A stretch of 64,000 bases of DNA from Pseudomonas paraeruginosa PA7 (GCF_000017205.1 NC_009656.1:1-64000); one strand, 5' to 3'. Positions 12,625 to 22,614 are shown, counted from the first letter of the stretch. The notes: generated by a model not told the origin, from the letters alone. Made by a program: numbers and translations.

Positions 12625-13512
12625 GTGGAGAAATTCAAAGGTGCCCTGGTGGTGGGTGCCCTGCGCCTGTTCGCATTGTTGCCCTGGCGCGCCGTACAGG
12701 GCGTCGGGGCCGGTATTGGCTGGCTGATGTGGAAGCTGCCGAACCGGTCACGGGAGGTCGTTAGGATCAACCTGTCCAAGTGCTTCCCGGAACTGTCCGA
12801 GGCTGAGCTGGAGAAGCTGGTCGGGCAGAGCCTGATGGACATCGGCAAGACGCTCACCGAAAGCGCCTGCGCCTGGATCTGGCCGCCGGAGAAGTCGCTG
12901 AAGTACATCCGTGAAGTCGAGGGCATGGAGGTGCTGGAAGAGGCCCTGGCGTCCGGCGACGGCCTGGTAGGCATCACCAGTCACCTGGGCAACTGGGAAG
13001 TGCTCAACCACTTCTATTGCTCCTATGCCAAGCCGATCATTTTCTATCGTCCGCCGAAGCTGAAGGCGGTGGACGAACTGTTGAAGAAGCAGCGCGTCCA
13101 GCTGGGCAATCGGGTTGCACCCTCGACCCCGGAAGGCATCCTCAGCGTGATCAAGGAAGTGAAGAGAGGCGGTTGCGTGGGTATTCCCGCCGACCCGGAA
13201 CCGGCGCGCACTGCCGGTCTCTTCGTGCCCTACCTCGGCACCACGGCGTTGATCAGCAAGTTCGTCCCGCAGCTGCTATCGCGTGGCAAGGCGCGCGGGG
13301 TGTTCTTCCATGCGGTACGCCTGCCCGATGGCAGCGGCTACAAGGTGATCCTCGAAGCGGCGCCGGCGGACATGTACGACAAGGACCTGGATGTCTCGGT
13401 GGCCGCCATGAGCCGCGAACTGGCCAAGTATGTACGGGCCTATCCGAGCCAGTACATGTGGAGCATGAAGCGCTTCAAGAACCGCCCGGACGGCGAGAAG
13501 AAGTGGTACTGA
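12625..13512 (+). CDS. htrB1: Lipid A late acyltransferase (LpxL/HtrB family)
   Basis: 295-residue inner-membrane acyltransferase that adds a secondary (2-hydroxy)laurate chain to lipid A; P. aeruginosa has two such enzymes, and this position corresponds to HtrB1 (PA0011) as I recall. A hydrophobic N-terminal segment (GALVVGALRLFALLPW) anchors it. The catalytic HX4E block HLGNWEVLN is near residue 120, and a GVGIPADPEPA-type block lies further on. The start is GTG at 12625 after GCGAGGAG; longer upstream reading runs through parS3. A hairpin terminator follows directly. Confidence 0.93.
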   Translation: MEKFKGALVVGALRLFALLPWRAVQGVGAGIGWLMWKLPNRSREVVRINLSKCFPELSEAELEKLVGQSLMDIGKTLTESACAWIWPPEKSLKYIREVEGMEVLEEALASGDGLVGITSHLGNWEVLNHFYCSYAKPIIFYRPPKLKAVDELLKKQRVQLGNRVAPSTPEGILSVIKEVKRGGCVGIPADPEPARTAGLFVPYLGTTALISKFVPQLLSRGKARGVFFHAVRLPDGSGYKVILEAAPADMYDKDLDVSVAAMSRELAKYVRAYPSQYMWSMKRFKNRPDGEKKWY

Positions 13513-13540
13513 AAAAAGGCGTCGGAAGACGCCTTTTTCA
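13512..13540 (+). terminator. Terminator after htrB1
   Basis: Stem AAAAAAGGCGTC / GACGCCTTTTT with a GGAA loop immediately after the stop codon, ending in a T-run. Confidence 0.9.
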
Positions 13541-13588
13541 TATCCGGGTACTATGCTCAACCTCTCCCGCTGGTCCCCGAGGGACTCG

Positions 13589-13855
13589 ATGGATAACCAA
13601 CGACAACACCCACGAACCCCTATCAAATGCCGGATTCGGATCAGCCACCCGCAACTGGGCGAGCTGATGGCTCAGACTCGCGATCTCTCCGATACCGGTG
13701 TCTACGTGAAGCATCCCGACCTTCTTCGACTGGACGTCGGCAGCATCGTTACGGGCCAGGTGCAGGATTTGCCCATTGAGGCGCCGGTATTGCGCATGGA
13801 AGTGGTGCGCATCGACGCCGAGGGCGTCGGCCTGCGCTTCCTCGCCGATCAATGA
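13589..13855 (+). CDS. PilZ-domain c-di-GMP receptor
   Basis: 88-residue single-domain PilZ protein. The two c-di-GMP-binding motifs are intact: RxxxR at residues 5-9 (RQHPR) and DxSxxG at residues 32-37 (DLSDTG). The PAO1 counterpart (PA0012) is recalled as a c-di-GMP binder. The start ATG at 13589 has GAGGGA five bases upstream; a start 36 bases earlier would add a tail not expected in the family. Its partner cannot be read from context. Flanked by a terminator and parS4. Confidence 0.9.
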   Translation: MDNQRQHPRTPIKCRIRISHPQLGELMAQTRDLSDTGVYVKHPDLLRLDVGSIVTGQVQDLPIEAPVLRMEVVRIDAEGVGLRFLADQ

Positions 13856-13861
13856 AACCCG

Positions 13862-13877
13862 AGTTCCACGTGGAACC
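13862..13877 (+). promoter_or_regulatory. parS: parS centromere site 4 (one mismatch)
   Basis: AGTTCCACGTGGAACC: the 14-bp core is perfect and only the first base departs from the consensus. Lies just after the PilZ gene stop. Confidence 0.85.
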
Positions 13878-13998
13878 ACGGTCCTGCCATCGATCAGCGA
13901 ACGGGCGAATCCGCCGCCCGTTATCGGCTAGAATGCGCGCCGCTCGGCATGGGGCCGGGCATGGGTTCCCTCACCCCAGCGCGTAAAAAGGACAGTAC

Positions 13999-14655
13999 AT
14001 GTCAGCCTCCTCCCCGACGGCCTGGCGCGGCACCCTGGCCGGCCTGATCGTCTTTCATATATTCATCATCATTGCCAGCAACTACCTGGTGCAGCTACCT
14101 GTGACCCTGTTCGGCTGGCACACCACTTGGGGCGCGTTCAGCTTCCCTTTCATCTTCCTGGCCACCGATCTCACCGTCCGCCTGATGGGCAAGGGCCCTG
14201 CCCGGCTGGTGATCGCCCGGGTGATGCTCCCGGCGCTGATCGCCTCCTACCTGGTCTCGGTGTTGTTCCAGGAGGCTGCGTTCCGCGGCCTCTCCGCCCT
14301 GCTGGAATTCAACACATTCGTAGCGCGGATATCCCTGGCGAGTTTCCTCGCCTACGTCCTCGGCCAGGTCCTCGACATCCAGGTGTTCGATCGCCTGCGT
14401 CGATCACGGCACTGGTGGACCGCCCCAGTAGCCTCGACCATCCTCGGCAACCTGCTGGATACCTTCACCTTCTTCTTCGTCGCGTTCTGGCGTAGCGACA
14501 ACCCGTTCATGGCGCAGCACTGGGTGGAAATCGCCACGGTGGACTACGGTGTGAAGCTGAGCATCAGCCTGCTGCTGTTCGTGCCGCTCTACGGCATGTT
14601 GCTTAATGGCATCCTGAAGATGCTGCCGGGACGGCCGCGGACCGACGACGCCTGA
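13999..14655 (+). CDS. YhhQ-family 7-deazaguanine (queuosine precursor) transporter
   Basis: 218-residue integral membrane protein with about six hydrophobic helices. Signature residues of the YhhQ / VUT1 family are visible: SFPFIFLATDLTVRLMGKG in the first third, then FLAYVLGQVLDIQVFDRLR and STILGNLLDTFTFFFVAFW. E. coli YhhQ takes up preQ0/preQ1 for tRNA queuosine salvage, so the same role is inferred. ATG at 13999 follows AAAAGGAC. Terminated by the hairpin at 14677-14704. Confidence 0.92.
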   Translation: MSASSPTAWRGTLAGLIVFHIFIIIASNYLVQLPVTLFGWHTTWGAFSFPFIFLATDLTVRLMGKGPARLVIARVMLPALIASYLVSVLFQEAAFRGLSALLEFNTFVARISLASFLAYVLGQVLDIQVFDRLRRSRHWWTAPVASTILGNLLDTFTFFFVAFWRSDNPFMAQHWVEIATVDYGVKLSISLLLFVPLYGMLLNGILKMLPGRPRTDDA

Positions 14656-14676
14656 TGCGCATCCAGACTGATGAAG

Positions 14677-14711
14677 AGGCGCAGCGGAGGTAGCCGCTGC
14701 GCCTTTTTTCG
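14677..14711. terminator. Bidirectional terminator between convergent genes
   Basis: Perfect 11-bp stem AGGCGCAGCGG / CCGCTGCGCCT with a short loop and a TTTTTT tail on the plus strand. It serves the YhhQ-type gene and ends just before the stop of the convergent small gene. Confidence 0.88.
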
Positions 14712-14712
14712 T

Positions 14713-14982
14713 TCAGGGGGCGACGTTGCGCGCGGCCATGTGCAGTGTCAGCGCGTCGGACGCCAGCGTGTGCAGGATGTCTGTCGCGCGGCCGATCGAC
14801 AGGTCGCCGCCGGTACGCGTACGGAATCGCTCCAGGGCCTGCAGGAGGCCGACAAGTCCTTTCAGGCGTTCCTGAGCGGTCTCGAACAGGGCGTCGCTGG
14901 AGGCGTTCCGATAGATGTAGAGGAGCGCCTGGTCCGGTTCGAAGTGGAGCTGCGGAGGAGCGTAACGGGTGTGTTTCGACAT
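14713..14982 (-). CDS. Small hypothetical protein (DUF3077/DUF6124-like)
   Basis: 89-residue protein starting MSKHTRYAPPQLHFEPD, with an alpha-helical second half (LLQALERFRTRTGGDLSIGRATDILHTLASDALTLH). The layout, a short lead followed by a helical region, resembles small Pseudomonas-restricted families of unknown function (DUF3077 or DUF6124); which one applies I cannot settle. I use the ATG at 14982 because the upstream in-frame extension is low-complexity. No function can be assigned. Confidence 0.7.
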   Translation of the reverse strand: MSKHTRYAPPQLHFEPDQALLYIYRNASSDALFETAQERLKGLVGLLQALERFRTRTGGDLSIGRATDILHTLASDALTLHMAARNVAP

Positions 14983-15287
14983 GGGTGACTCCGAAAGAAG
15001 CGAGGGATGTCCGGCGTCGCATGCGGGACTGCTTTTCGGCGGTTGGCGATGCGACAGGTCGAAACTAGGCGGTTGCCCGAGGCATCTCAATGGGGGACGG
15101 GCCGTTCCGGACACAGGCTACGGCGCTGGCGGAACGAGCCTACGGAGAGAGGGAAAAGGTCCGCATGGAAGTGCTGTCATGTCAATTTCCCTCACGCCCA
15201 TATGGGTTCCGCGAGGTTGGCGGATGACCCTTTGCGCCATCCGCCCTACGTAAGATCGAGATCGCGCCCAGGGTTACGAATGGTTCG
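14983..15287. other. Intergenic region with a P. aeruginosa REP-like hairpin
   Basis: About 300 bases separating two small minus-strand genes. Several overlapping short open frames show no family features. The only clear structure is the palindrome at 15219-15245. Confidence 0.6.
15219..15245. repeat. REP-like palindrome
   Basis: GGCGGATG / CATCCGCC with an 11-base loop, followed by CTACG. Extragenic hairpins of this GGCGGAT...ATCCGCCCTAC type are common in P. aeruginosa genomes. Only one copy is visible in this window. Confidence 0.65.
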
Positions 15288-15602
15288 TCAGGGCTTCGCC
15301 TTGTCCAGCTTGCGCAGGAACACCGCCATTTCCTTTTCGGCCTGCTTGTCGCCGTGCGCCGTGGCCGCCTTCAACCCTTGCTCCCAGGCCCGCCTTGCGC
15401 CATCGAGGTCGCCGCCGGCCTGGCGCGCCTTGCCCAGCAGCTTCCAGCCGGCGGAGTACCCGGGGTCCTGTTCCACGCAGCTTTGCAGATGCTCTGCGGC
15501 GCGTTCGGCGTTGCCCGCATCCAGGTAGCCCTTTCCGAGGCCGAAGCGCAGCAGCGCGTTGTCCACGCCCTTGGCCAGCATCTTTTCCAGACCTTCGATC
15601 AT
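15288..15602 (-). CDS. Tetratricopeptide repeat protein
   Basis: 104-residue soluble protein made almost entirely of TPR-type helical hairpins (LRFGLGKGYLDAGNAERAAEHL, then GWKLLGKARQAGGDLDGARRAWEQGL). No signal peptide, so it is probably a cytoplasmic adaptor; partner unknown. ATG at 15602 follows a GAGGGCAGGA ribosome site. It lies 54 bases downstream of trkH on the same strand and may be on the same transcript, but a role in potassium uptake is not shown. Confidence 0.85.
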   Translation of the reverse strand: MIEGLEKMLAKGVDNALLRFGLGKGYLDAGNAERAAEHLQSCVEQDPGYSAGWKLLGKARQAGGDLDGARRAWEQGLKAATAHGDKQAEKEMAVFLRKLDKAKP

Positions 15603-15656
15603 CGTCCTGCCCTCTTCCGTCGATGCCGGCCATTCTGCCTGTCTCCGCCCGGGGCG

Positions 15657-17108
15657 TCAGTAGCGCCAGAATGCCGGGGTGAACAGGATCAGCAGCGAGA
15701 ACACCTCCAGGCGGCCGAGCATCATGGCGAAGGCCAGCACCAGCTTGGCGCTGTCCGGCAGGCCGCCATAGTGCGCGGCAGCCTCGCCGAGGGCCGGGCC
15801 GAGGTTGTTCAGGCATGACGAAAGGCTGGAGAAGGCGGTCAGCAGGTCTACGCCCAGGGCCAGCAGCACCAGCATCAGCACGACGAAGGTGACCAGGTAG
15901 ATCGAGCAGAACCCCCACACCGACTCCACCACCCGGTCGGGAATCGGCCGGCGTCCGAGCTTGACCAGGAACACCCCGCTGGGGTGCAGCAGGCGCATGA
16001 ATTCACGCATGCCCTGGCGGTACACCAGGAGGATGCGCATCACCTTCATGCCGCCGCCGGTGGAGCCGGCGCAGGCACCGATGAAGGTGGTGTAGAGCAG
16101 CAGATGCGGGAGGAAGGTCGGCCAGGTGGCGAAGTCGGCCAGGCCGAAGCCGGTGGTGGTGCCGATCGAGACCACCATGAAGGCGGCGTAGCGGATCGCC
16201 TGCAACGGCTGTTCGTAGTGGCGCTGGGCGACCAGCGCCAGCGCTGTGACCAGGAATACCGCGAGCAGGATCGATAGGTAGGCGCGGCACTCCGGATCGC
16301 GCAGGTAGTGGGCCAGGCTGCGGCGGCGCCAGGCGAGGAAATGCAGGCCGAAATTGATCCCCGAGACGACCAGGAAGAACATGCAGATCGCTTCTATCAG
16401 CGGGCTGTCGAAGTAGCCGATGCTCGCGTCGTGGGTGGAGAAGCCGCCGATGGCGATGGTCGAGAAACTGTGCCCGACGGCGTCGAACAGGCTCATTCCG
16501 GCAGCCCAGTAGGCCAGCGCGCAGGCCAGGGTCAGGCCGCAGTAGATCAGCCAGAGGGTCTTGGCGGTGTCGGCGATGCGCGGCGAGAGCTTCTGCTCCT
16601 TCAGCGGACCCGGCATCTCCGCGCGGTACAGCTGCATGCCGCCGATACCGAGCATCGGCATGATCGCCACCGCCAGCACCACGATGCCCATGCCGCCGAA
16701 CCATTGCAGTTGCTGGCGATAGTAGAGGATCGCCCGCGGCAGCCGGTCGAGCCCGGTGAGCACCGTGGCGCCGGTGGTGCTGATGCCGGAGATCGCCTCG
16801 AACAGGGCGTCGGTGAGGCTCATGTGCGGGGTTTCGGAGAACATGAAGGGAATCGCGCCGAAGCTGCCGAGGACGACCCAGAACAGCGCGGTGATCAGGT
16901 AGCCCTCGCGGATGCGCAGCTCTTCCTGTACGCCGCGCACCGGCCACCAGATGCAGGCGCCTGTGGCGAGGGTGATGACGAAGGCCAGCAGGAACGGCTG
17001 CCAGACCGGCTCGGCATAGAACAGGGCGACCAGTAGCGGCGGAATCTGCGCGCTGCTGAAGAGCATCAGCAGGACGCCGAGGATGCGGAAAATGGAGGCG
17101 TAGTGCAT
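15657..17108 (-). CDS. trkH: Trk potassium transporter membrane subunit TrkH
   Basis: 483-residue K+ translocating subunit. It has four repeated membrane-pore-membrane units, with the selectivity-filter loops visible as GISTTGATVL, STIAIGGFST, VVSIGTTTGFG and SCLNNLGPAL, plus the conserved block CAGSTGGGMKVMR. Length fits TrkH/TrkG. Start MHYASIFRILG. It lies downstream of trkA (136-bp gap with a hairpin) on the same strand; TrkA gates this channel through NAD and ATP binding. Confidence 0.95.
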   Translation of the reverse strand: MHYASIFRILGVLLMLFSSAQIPPLLVALFYAEPVWQPFLLAFVITLATGACIWWPVRGVQEELRIREGYLITALFWVVLGSFGAIPFMFSETPHMSLTDALFEAISGISTTGATVLTGLDRLPRAILYYRQQLQWFGGMGIVVLAVAIMPMLGIGGMQLYRAEMPGPLKEQKLSPRIADTAKTLWLIYCGLTLACALAYWAAGMSLFDAVGHSFSTIAIGGFSTHDASIGYFDSPLIEAICMFFLVVSGINFGLHFLAWRRRSLAHYLRDPECRAYLSILLAVFLVTALALVAQRHYEQPLQAIRYAAFMVVSIGTTTGFGLADFATWPTFLPHLLLYTTFIGACAGSTGGGMKVMRILLVYRQGMREFMRLLHPSGVFLVKLGRRPIPDRVVESVWGFCSIYLVTFVVLMLVLLALGVDLLTAFSSLSSCLNNLGPALGEAAAHYGGLPDSAKLVLAFAMMLGRLEVFSLLILFTPAFWRY

Positions 17109-17208
17109 GGGGGCTGGAGGCTTCGGGTAAAACCGTCCAGAGTGGCGATGGTGCTCGCCAAAGGCATTCGGACTTATCTGAAAAGCTGGCGGGAAAAGGC
17201 TGAAACGC

Positions 17209-17238
17209 TCCGCCGACGCCCGCTGAGGCGCCGGCGGA
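17209..17238. terminator. Hairpin between trkA and trkH
   Basis: Near-perfect inverted repeat (TCCGCCGACGCC / GGCGCCGGCGGA, one mismatch) six bases past the trkA stop. It lacks a good T-run on the minus strand, so it may be an attenuator or RNA-stability element rather than a full terminator. Confidence 0.5.
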
Positions 17239-17244
17239 AATCCC

Positions 17245-18618
17245 TCAGAAGAACGTCAGGCCGGCCTGGAACAGCCGTTCGACATCGCGGATGTACTTCT
17301 TGTCGACCAGGAACAGCAGCACATGGTCGTCACTCTCGATGCGCGTGTCGCCGTGGGCGATCAGCACTTCCTCGTCGCGCACCAGGGCACCGATGGTGGT
17401 GCCCGGCGGTAGCTTGATCTCGTTGATCGAGCGGCCGATCACCTTGCTCGACTTGGCGTCGCCATGGGCCACCACTTCGATGGCCTCGGCCGCGCCACGG
17501 CGCAGCGAATGCACGCTCTCGATGTCTCCGCGGCGGACGTGCGCCAGCAGGGTACCGATGGTCGCCAGTTGCGGGCTGATGGCGATGTCGATCTCGCCGC
17601 CCTGCACCAGGTCGACGTAGGCCGGGTTGTTGATCAGGGTCATCACCTTGCTCGCGCCGAGCCGCTTGGCCAGCAGCGAGGACATGATGTTGGCCTCGTC
17701 GTCGTTGGTCAGGGCGAGGAATACGTCGGTCTCGCCGATGTTCTCCTCCAGCAGCAGGTCGCGGTCGGATGCGCTGCCGTTGAGCACGATGGTGCTGTCG
17801 AGGGTGTCTGACAGGTGCCGGCAGCGCAGCGGGCTGCGTTCGATGATCTTCACCTGGTAGCGGCTCTCGATGGCTTCGGCCAGGCGTTCGCCGACGTTGC
17901 CGCCACCGGCGATGATGATCCGCTTGTAGCTGTCGTCGAGTCGGCGCATCTCGCCCATCACCGCGCGGATGTGGGCCTTGGCGGCGATGAAGAAGACCTC
18001 GTCGTCGGCCTCGATCACCGTGTCGCCCTGGGGAATGATCGGCCGGTTGCGGCGGTAGATCGCGGCGACGCGGGTGTCCACGTTCGGCATGTGCTCGCGC
18101 AGCTGGCGCAGTTCCTGCCCCACCAGCGGGCCGCCGTAGTAGGCCTTGATGCCTACCAGCTGGGCCTTGCCCTCGGCGAAGTCGATCACCTGCAGCGCGC
18201 CCGGATGCTCGATCAGGCGCTTGATGTAGTTGGTGACCACCTGCTCCGGGCTGATCAGCACGTCCACCGGGATCGCATCGTTGTCGAACAGGCCGGTACG
18301 GGTCAGGTAGGCCGGTTCGCGGACGCGGGCGATCTTGGTCGGGGTGTTGAACAGGGTGTAGGCGACCTGGCAGGCGACCATGTTGGTCTCGTCGCTGTTG
18401 GTCACCGCCACCAGCATGTCGGCGTCGTCGGCGCCGGCCTGGCGCAGCACCGTGGGGAACGAGGCCTTGCCTTGCACGGTGCGGATGTCGAGGCGGTCGC
18501 CGAGGTCGCGCAGGCGATCGCCGTCGGTGTCGACCACGGTAATGTCGTTGGCTTCGCTGGCAAGGTGCTCGGCCAGTGTGCCGCCGACCTGGCCGGCACC
18601 GAGGATGATGATTTTCAT
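17245..18618 (-). CDS. trkA: Trk potassium uptake regulatory protein TrkA
   Basis: 457-residue peripheral NAD-binding regulator of Trk K+ channels. It is a tandem duplication of RCK units: Rossmann motif GAGQVGG at residues 7-13 with TrkA-C domain to about 220, then a second Rossmann motif [11 protein letters not shown] near 240 with its own TrkA-C domain to the end. Start [13 protein letters not shown]. Preceded by rsmB on the same strand (27 bp), so the fmt-rsmB-trkA order continues into trkH. Confidence 0.97.
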   Translation of the reverse strand: MKIIILGAGQVGGTLAEHLASEANDITVVDTDGDRLRDLGDRLDIRTVQGKASFPTVLRQAGADDADMLVAVTNSDETNMVACQVAYTLFNTPTKIARVREPAYLTRTGLFDNDAIPVDVLISPEQVVTNYIKRLIEHPGALQVIDFAEGKAQLVGIKAYYGGPLVGQELRQLREHMPNVDTRVAAIYRRNRPIIPQGDTVIEADDEVFFIAAKAHIRAVMGEMRRLDDSYKRIIIAGGGNVGERLAEAIESRYQVKIIERSPLRCRHLSDTLDSTIVLNGSASDRDLLLEENIGETDVFLALTNDDEANIMSSLLAKRLGASKVMTLINNPAYVDLVQGGEIDIAISPQLATIGTLLAHVRRGDIESVHSLRRGAAEAIEVVAHGDAKSSKVIGRSINEIKLPPGTTIGALVRDEEVLIAHGDTRIESDDHVLLFLVDKKYIRDVERLFQAGLTFF

Positions 18619-18645
18619 GGCGGGAAACGGCTCGTCAGGTTTCGA

Positions 18646-19950
18646 TCAACGGGCGGATATCTTGATCAGCTTGGCATAGTAGAAGCCATCGTGGCCGTCC
18701 ACCTGCGGTAGCAGCTGGCGTCCATGGGCCTGTTTCATGCCCCATGGACCTGGCAGGTCCAGTTCGCGGGCACCTGGGGTGCGGGCGAGGAAGGCGGCGA
18801 TACCGTCGCTGTTTTCCGAAGGCATCACCGAGCAGGTGGCGTAGACCAGCACGCCGCCGACCTCCAGGGTCGGCCACAGGGCGTCGAGCAGCTCGCCTTG
18901 CAGCTGCGCCAGGGCGGCGATGTCGTCCGGCTTGCGCGCCAGCTTGATGTCAGGGTGGCGACGGATCACACCGGTGGCCGAACAAGGGGCGTCGAGGAGG
19001 ATGCGCTGGAACGGCTGGCCATCCCACCACTCCCCCGTCGCCCGCGCGTCGGCGGCGACCAGGCGGGCCTCGAGGCCCAGGCGCTGGAGGTTTTCCCGGA
19101 CCCGCAGCAGGCGGCTCTGTTCGAGATCGACGGCGACCACTTCGCCCAGTTCCGGCTGGATTTCCAGCAGATGGCAGGTCTTGCCGCCAGGGGCGCAGCA
19201 GGCATCGAGGACGCGCTGCCCGGGTGCGCTTTCAAGGAGTTCGGCAGCCAGTTGCGCGGCTTCGTCCTGGACGCTCACGCGGCCCTCGGCGAAGCCCGGC
19301 AGCTCGCGTACGTCGCGCGGCGCGGCGAGCTGGATGCCGTCGCGGCTGTAGTCGCAGGCGCGGGCCTCGATCCCGGCTTCGGCGAGTTCGGCCAGGTAGG
19401 TATCGCGCTCGCCGTGGCGGCGGTTGACCCGCAGGGTCATCGGCGGGTGCGCGTTGTTCGCCGCGCAAAGCGCCTCGAGCTGTTCCGGCCAGGCCTGCTG
19501 CAAGGCCTTCAGCAGCCAGCGCGGGTGGCCCAGGCGCGCCGACGGGTCGCGGTCGACCTCGGCCAGCAGTGTCTCGCCTTCGCGCTGGGCGCGGCGCAGC
19601 ACGGCATTGAGTACGCCCTTGGCCCAGCCCTTCTTCAGCTTGTCGGCGCAACCGACGGTCTCGCCGATCGCCGCGTGCGGCGGTACCCGCGTGTAGAGCA
19701 GCTGGTACAGGCCGATCAGCAGCAGGGCGTGGATATCGTTGTCGGCGGCCTTGAACGGCTTCTGCAACAGGCGGGCGGCCAGCGCCTGAAGGCGCGGCTG
19801 CCAGCGCGCCGCGCCGAAGGCCAGCTCCTGGGTCAGGCCGCGGTCGCGCGGGGCGACCTTGTCCAGTTGCGCCGGCAGCGCGCCGGACAGCGAGGCGCGT
19901 CCGGCGAGCACCGCCGCCAGCGCCTGGCAGGCGGCGAGACGCGGGTTCAT
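18646..19950 (-). CDS. rsmB: 16S rRNA (cytosine-967-C5)-methyltransferase
   Basis: 434-residue m5C methyltransferase (formerly Sun/Fmu) acting on 16S rRNA C967. A NusB-like RNA-binding domain takes the first 140 residues or so. The SAM-dependent core has [10 protein letters not shown], the [15 protein letters not shown] loop with one catalytic cysteine and [10 protein letters not shown] with the other. The start overlaps the fmt stop by four bases, giving coupled translation. Confidence 0.97.
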   Translation of the reverse strand: MNPRLAACQALAAVLAGRASLSGALPAQLDKVAPRDRGLTQELAFGAARWQPRLQALAARLLQKPFKAADNDIHALLLIGLYQLLYTRVPPHAAIGETVGCADKLKKGWAKGVLNAVLRRAQREGETLLAEVDRDPSARLGHPRWLLKALQQAWPEQLEALCAANNAHPPMTLRVNRRHGERDTYLAELAEAGIEARACDYSRDGIQLAAPRDVRELPGFAEGRVSVQDEAAQLAAELLESAPGQRVLDACCAPGGKTCHLLEIQPELGEVVAVDLEQSRLLRVRENLQRLGLEARLVAADARATGEWWDGQPFQRILLDAPCSATGVIRRHPDIKLARKPDDIAALAQLQGELLDALWPTLEVGGVLVYATCSVMPSENSDGIAAFLARTPGARELDLPGPWGMKQAHGRQLLPQVDGHDGFYYAKLIKISAR

Positions 19951-20891
19951 TGGCCGAGTACCTGGCCGGCGGCGAACTGCTCGCGGCGGCTGTTGTACAG
20001 GTCGGCGAAGGCCAGCGGCTTGCCGCCTGGCAGTTGTAGCCTGGTCAGGCGCAGGGCGCCTTCGCCACAGGCCACCAGGAGGCCGTCGCGGCTGGCTTCG
20101 AGGATGCTCCCGGGGGTGCCGCTGCCGTGCCCCAGGCTGGCGCCGAGGACCTTCAGCGACGCCCCGGCGAGGCTGCTGTGGCAGACCGGCCAGGGCGTGA
20201 AGGCGCGTACCTGGCGCTCCAGTTCGACGGCCGGGCGGCTCCAGTCCAGGCGCGCCTCGTCCTTGTTCAGCTTGTGCGCGTAGGTGGCCAGGGCGTCGTC
20301 CTGCACCTCGCCGCGCAAGGTTCCGGCGGCGAGTCCGGCGATGGCTTCGACCACCGCTTTCGGGCCGAGCGCGGCGAGGCGGTCGTGCAGGCTGCCGCCG
20401 GAATCATCGGCGGCAATCGGCGTGGCCACCTTGAGCAGCATCGGCCCGGTGTCCAGTCCGGCTTCCATCTGCATCACGGTGACCCCGCTCTGCGCGTCGC
20501 CGGCTTCCACCGCGCGCTGGATCGGCGCCGCGCCGCGCCAGCGCGGCAGCAGCGAGGCATGGCTATTGATGCAGCCCAGGCGTGGGATGTCGAGCACCGC
20601 CTGGGGCAGGATCAGGCCATAGGCGACCACCACCATCAGGTCCGGGCGCAGCGCCGCCAGTTCCGCCTGGGCATCGGCGCTGCGCAGGCTAGGCGGCTGG
20701 ATGACCGGCAGGCCGTGTTCCAGGGCCAGGCTCTTCACCGCGCTGGGCATCAGTTTCTGCCCGCGACCGGCCGGGCGGTCCGGCTGGGTGTAGACGGCGA
20801 CGAGCTGGTGCGGGGTGTCGAGCAGGGCCTTGAGGTGCTCGGCGGCGAATTCCGGGGTTCCGGCGAAGACGATGCGCAATGCTTGGCTCAT
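19947..20891 (-). CDS. fmt: Methionyl-tRNA formyltransferase
   Basis: 314-residue enzyme that formylates initiator Met-tRNA using 10-formyl-THF. The catalytic / folate block reads [20 protein letters not shown], preceded by the GLILPQAVL helix; the C-terminal tRNA-binding domain follows. Starts [20 protein letters not shown]. Downstream of def, which removes the formyl group later, but a strong terminator separates the two. Confidence 0.97.
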   Translation of the reverse strand: MSQALRIVFAGTPEFAAEHLKALLDTPHQLVAVYTQPDRPAGRGQKLMPSAVKSLALEHGLPVIQPPSLRSADAQAELAALRPDLMVVVAYGLILPQAVLDIPRLGCINSHASLLPRWRGAAPIQRAVEAGDAQSGVTVMQMEAGLDTGPMLLKVATPIAADDSGGSLHDRLAALGPKAVVEAIAGLAAGTLRGEVQDDALATYAHKLNKDEARLDWSRPAVELERQVRAFTPWPVCHSSLAGASLKVLGASLGHGSGTPGSILEASRDGLLVACGEGALRLTRLQLPGGKPLAFADLYNSRREQFAAGQVLGQ

Positions 20892-20901
20892 GCGGGGCTC
20901 G

Positions 20902-20934
20902 CTAAAAGAAAAAGGCTTGCCGGGGCAAGCCTTT
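20902..20934 (-). terminator. Terminator between def and fmt
   Basis: Perfect 11-bp stem AAAGGCTTGCC / GGCAAGCCTTT with a CC loop, followed on the minus strand by TTCTTTT. It lies 10 bases after the def stop and 20 bases before the fmt start, so most def transcripts should end before fmt. Confidence 0.85.
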
Positions 20935-20943
20935 GGGGATGGG

Positions 20944-21450
20944 TCACGCCTGCTGTCGATGCTGCTTTTCCAGCTTCTTGCGGATGCGGTCGCGCTTGAG
21001 GGTGGACAGGTAATCGACGAACAGCCTGCCGTTGAGGTGATCGCACTCGTGTTGGATGCATACCGCCAGCAGGCCTTCGGCGACTTCCTCGAACGGCTTG
21101 CCGTCGCGGTCCAGGGCCTTGATCCGAACCTTCTGCGGACGGTCCACGTTCTCGTAGAAACCGGGCACCGACAGGCAGCCTTCCTGGTACTGGTCCATTT
21201 CCTCGGTCAGCGGCTCGAACTCGGGGTTGATGAACACCCGCGGCTCGGACTTGTCCTCGCTGAGGTCCATGACCACGATGCGCTTGTGCACGTTGACCTG
21301 GGTCGCGGCGAGGCCGATGCCCGGGGCTTCGTACATGGTTTCGAACATGTCGTCGATCAGCTGGCGCACCGCGTCGTCGACCACCTCCACCGGTTTGGCG
21401 ATGGTCCGCAGGCGCGGATCGGGGAATTCGAGAATGTTCAGGATGGCCAT
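20944..21450 (-). CDS. def: Peptide deformylase
   Basis: 168-residue metalloprotease that removes the N-formyl group from nascent proteins. All three motifs are present: [17 protein letters not shown] (Cys metal ligand) and HECDHLNG (HEXXH form). Start [16 protein letters not shown]. Divergent from tsaP across about 140 bases. Confidence 0.98.
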   Translation of the reverse strand: MAILNILEFPDPRLRTIAKPVEVVDDAVRQLIDDMFETMYEAPGIGLAATQVNVHKRIVVMDLSEDKSEPRVFINPEFEPLTEEMDQYQEGCLSVPGFYENVDRPQKVRIKALDRDGKPFEEVAEGLLAVCIQHECDHLNGRLFVDYLSTLKRDRIRKKLEKQHRQQA

Positions 21451-21588
21451 ATGCGTTTGTGATGCACTTGTGGAATCGATTGAAAATCCGCTGCTAAGAT
21501 GGCGCGCAGCTTGAAAACGGCTTCAGACCGCGTCTCTCGCGGGCTTCGGGCGTTTCGCGTATGTCGACATGATAAAGGGATTCACTGC

Positions 21589-22614
21589 ATGAGGAAATCA
21601 CTAGTCGCCCTTCTGCTCCTTGCCGCGAGCGGTCTGGCGCAGGCCCAGGTCGACCTCAGGGAAGGGCATCCGGACCGCTACACGGTGGTCAGGGGCGATA
21701 CCCTGTGGGACATCTCGGGGAAATTCCTCCGCCAGCCGTGGAAGTGGCCGCAGCTCTGGCACGCCAACCCGCAGATCCAGAATCCCCACCTGATCTACCC
21801 CGGCGACACCCTCAGCCTGGTCTACATCGATGGCCAGCCGCGCCTGGTGCTGAACCGTGGAGAGTCGCGCGGCACCATCAAGCTTTCGCCGAAGATCCGC
21901 AGCACGCCGATCGCCGAGGCGATCCCGACCATCCCGCTGGACAAGATCAACAGCTTCCTGCTGGCCAATCGCATCGTCGATGACGAGAAGACCTTCACCG
22001 CTGCGCCGTACATCGTCGCCGGCAACGCCGAGCGGATCGTCAGCGGTACCGGCGACCGCGTCTACGCCCGCGGCAAGTTCGCCGACGGCCAGCCGGCCTA
22101 TGGCATCTTCCGCCAGGGCAAGGTCTACGTCGATCCGAAGACCAAGGAAGTCCTCGGCATCAACGCCGACGACATCGGCGGCGGCGAGGTGGTGGCCACC
22201 GAGGGCGACGTCGCCACCCTGGCGCTGACCCGCACCACCCAGGAAGTGCGCCTGGGCGACCGCCTGTTCCCCACCGAGGAGCGTGCGGTGAACTCCACCT
22301 TCATGCCCGGCGAGCCGAGCCGCGAGGTGAAGGGCGAGATCATCGACGTGCCGCGCGGCGTGACCCAGATCGGCCAGTTCGACGTGGTGACCCTGAACCG
22401 TGGGCTGCGCGACGGCCTCGCCGAAGGCAACGTGCTGGCCATCTACAAGGTCGGCGAGACGGTGCGCGATCGCGTCACCGGGGAGTCGGTGAAGATCCCC
22501 GACGAGCGCGCCGGCCTGCTGATGGTGTTCCGCACCTACCAGAAGCTGAGCTACGCCCTGGTGCTGATGGCCAGCAGGCCCCTCTCGGTCACCGACAGGG
22601 TGCAGAACCCCTGA
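21589..22614 (+). CDS. tsaP: LysM peptidoglycan-binding protein TsaP
   Basis: 341-residue periplasmic protein. A signal peptide (MRKSLVALLLLAASGLAQA) is followed by a LysM domain (about residues 30-78, YTVVRGDTLWDISGKFL to IYPGDTLSL) and a C-terminal beta-rich domain. The P. aeruginosa counterpart PA0020 is recalled as TsaP, which anchors the type IV pilus secretin to peptidoglycan. I chose ATG 21589 because it starts the signal peptide and follows AAAGGGA. Terminator at 22620. Confidence 0.9.
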   Translation: MRKSLVALLLLAASGLAQAQVDLREGHPDRYTVVRGDTLWDISGKFLRQPWKWPQLWHANPQIQNPHLIYPGDTLSLVYIDGQPRLVLNRGESRGTIKLSPKIRSTPIAEAIPTIPLDKINSFLLANRIVDDEKTFTAAPYIVAGNAERIVSGTGDRVYARGKFADGQPAYGIFRQGKVYVDPKTKEVLGINADDIGGGEVVATEGDVATLALTRTTQEVRLGDRLFPTEERAVNSTFMPGEPSREVKGEIIDVPRGVTQIGQFDVVTLNRGLRDGLAEGNVLAIYKVGETVRDRVTGESVKIPDERAGLLMVFRTYQKLSYALVLMASRPLSVTDRVQNP

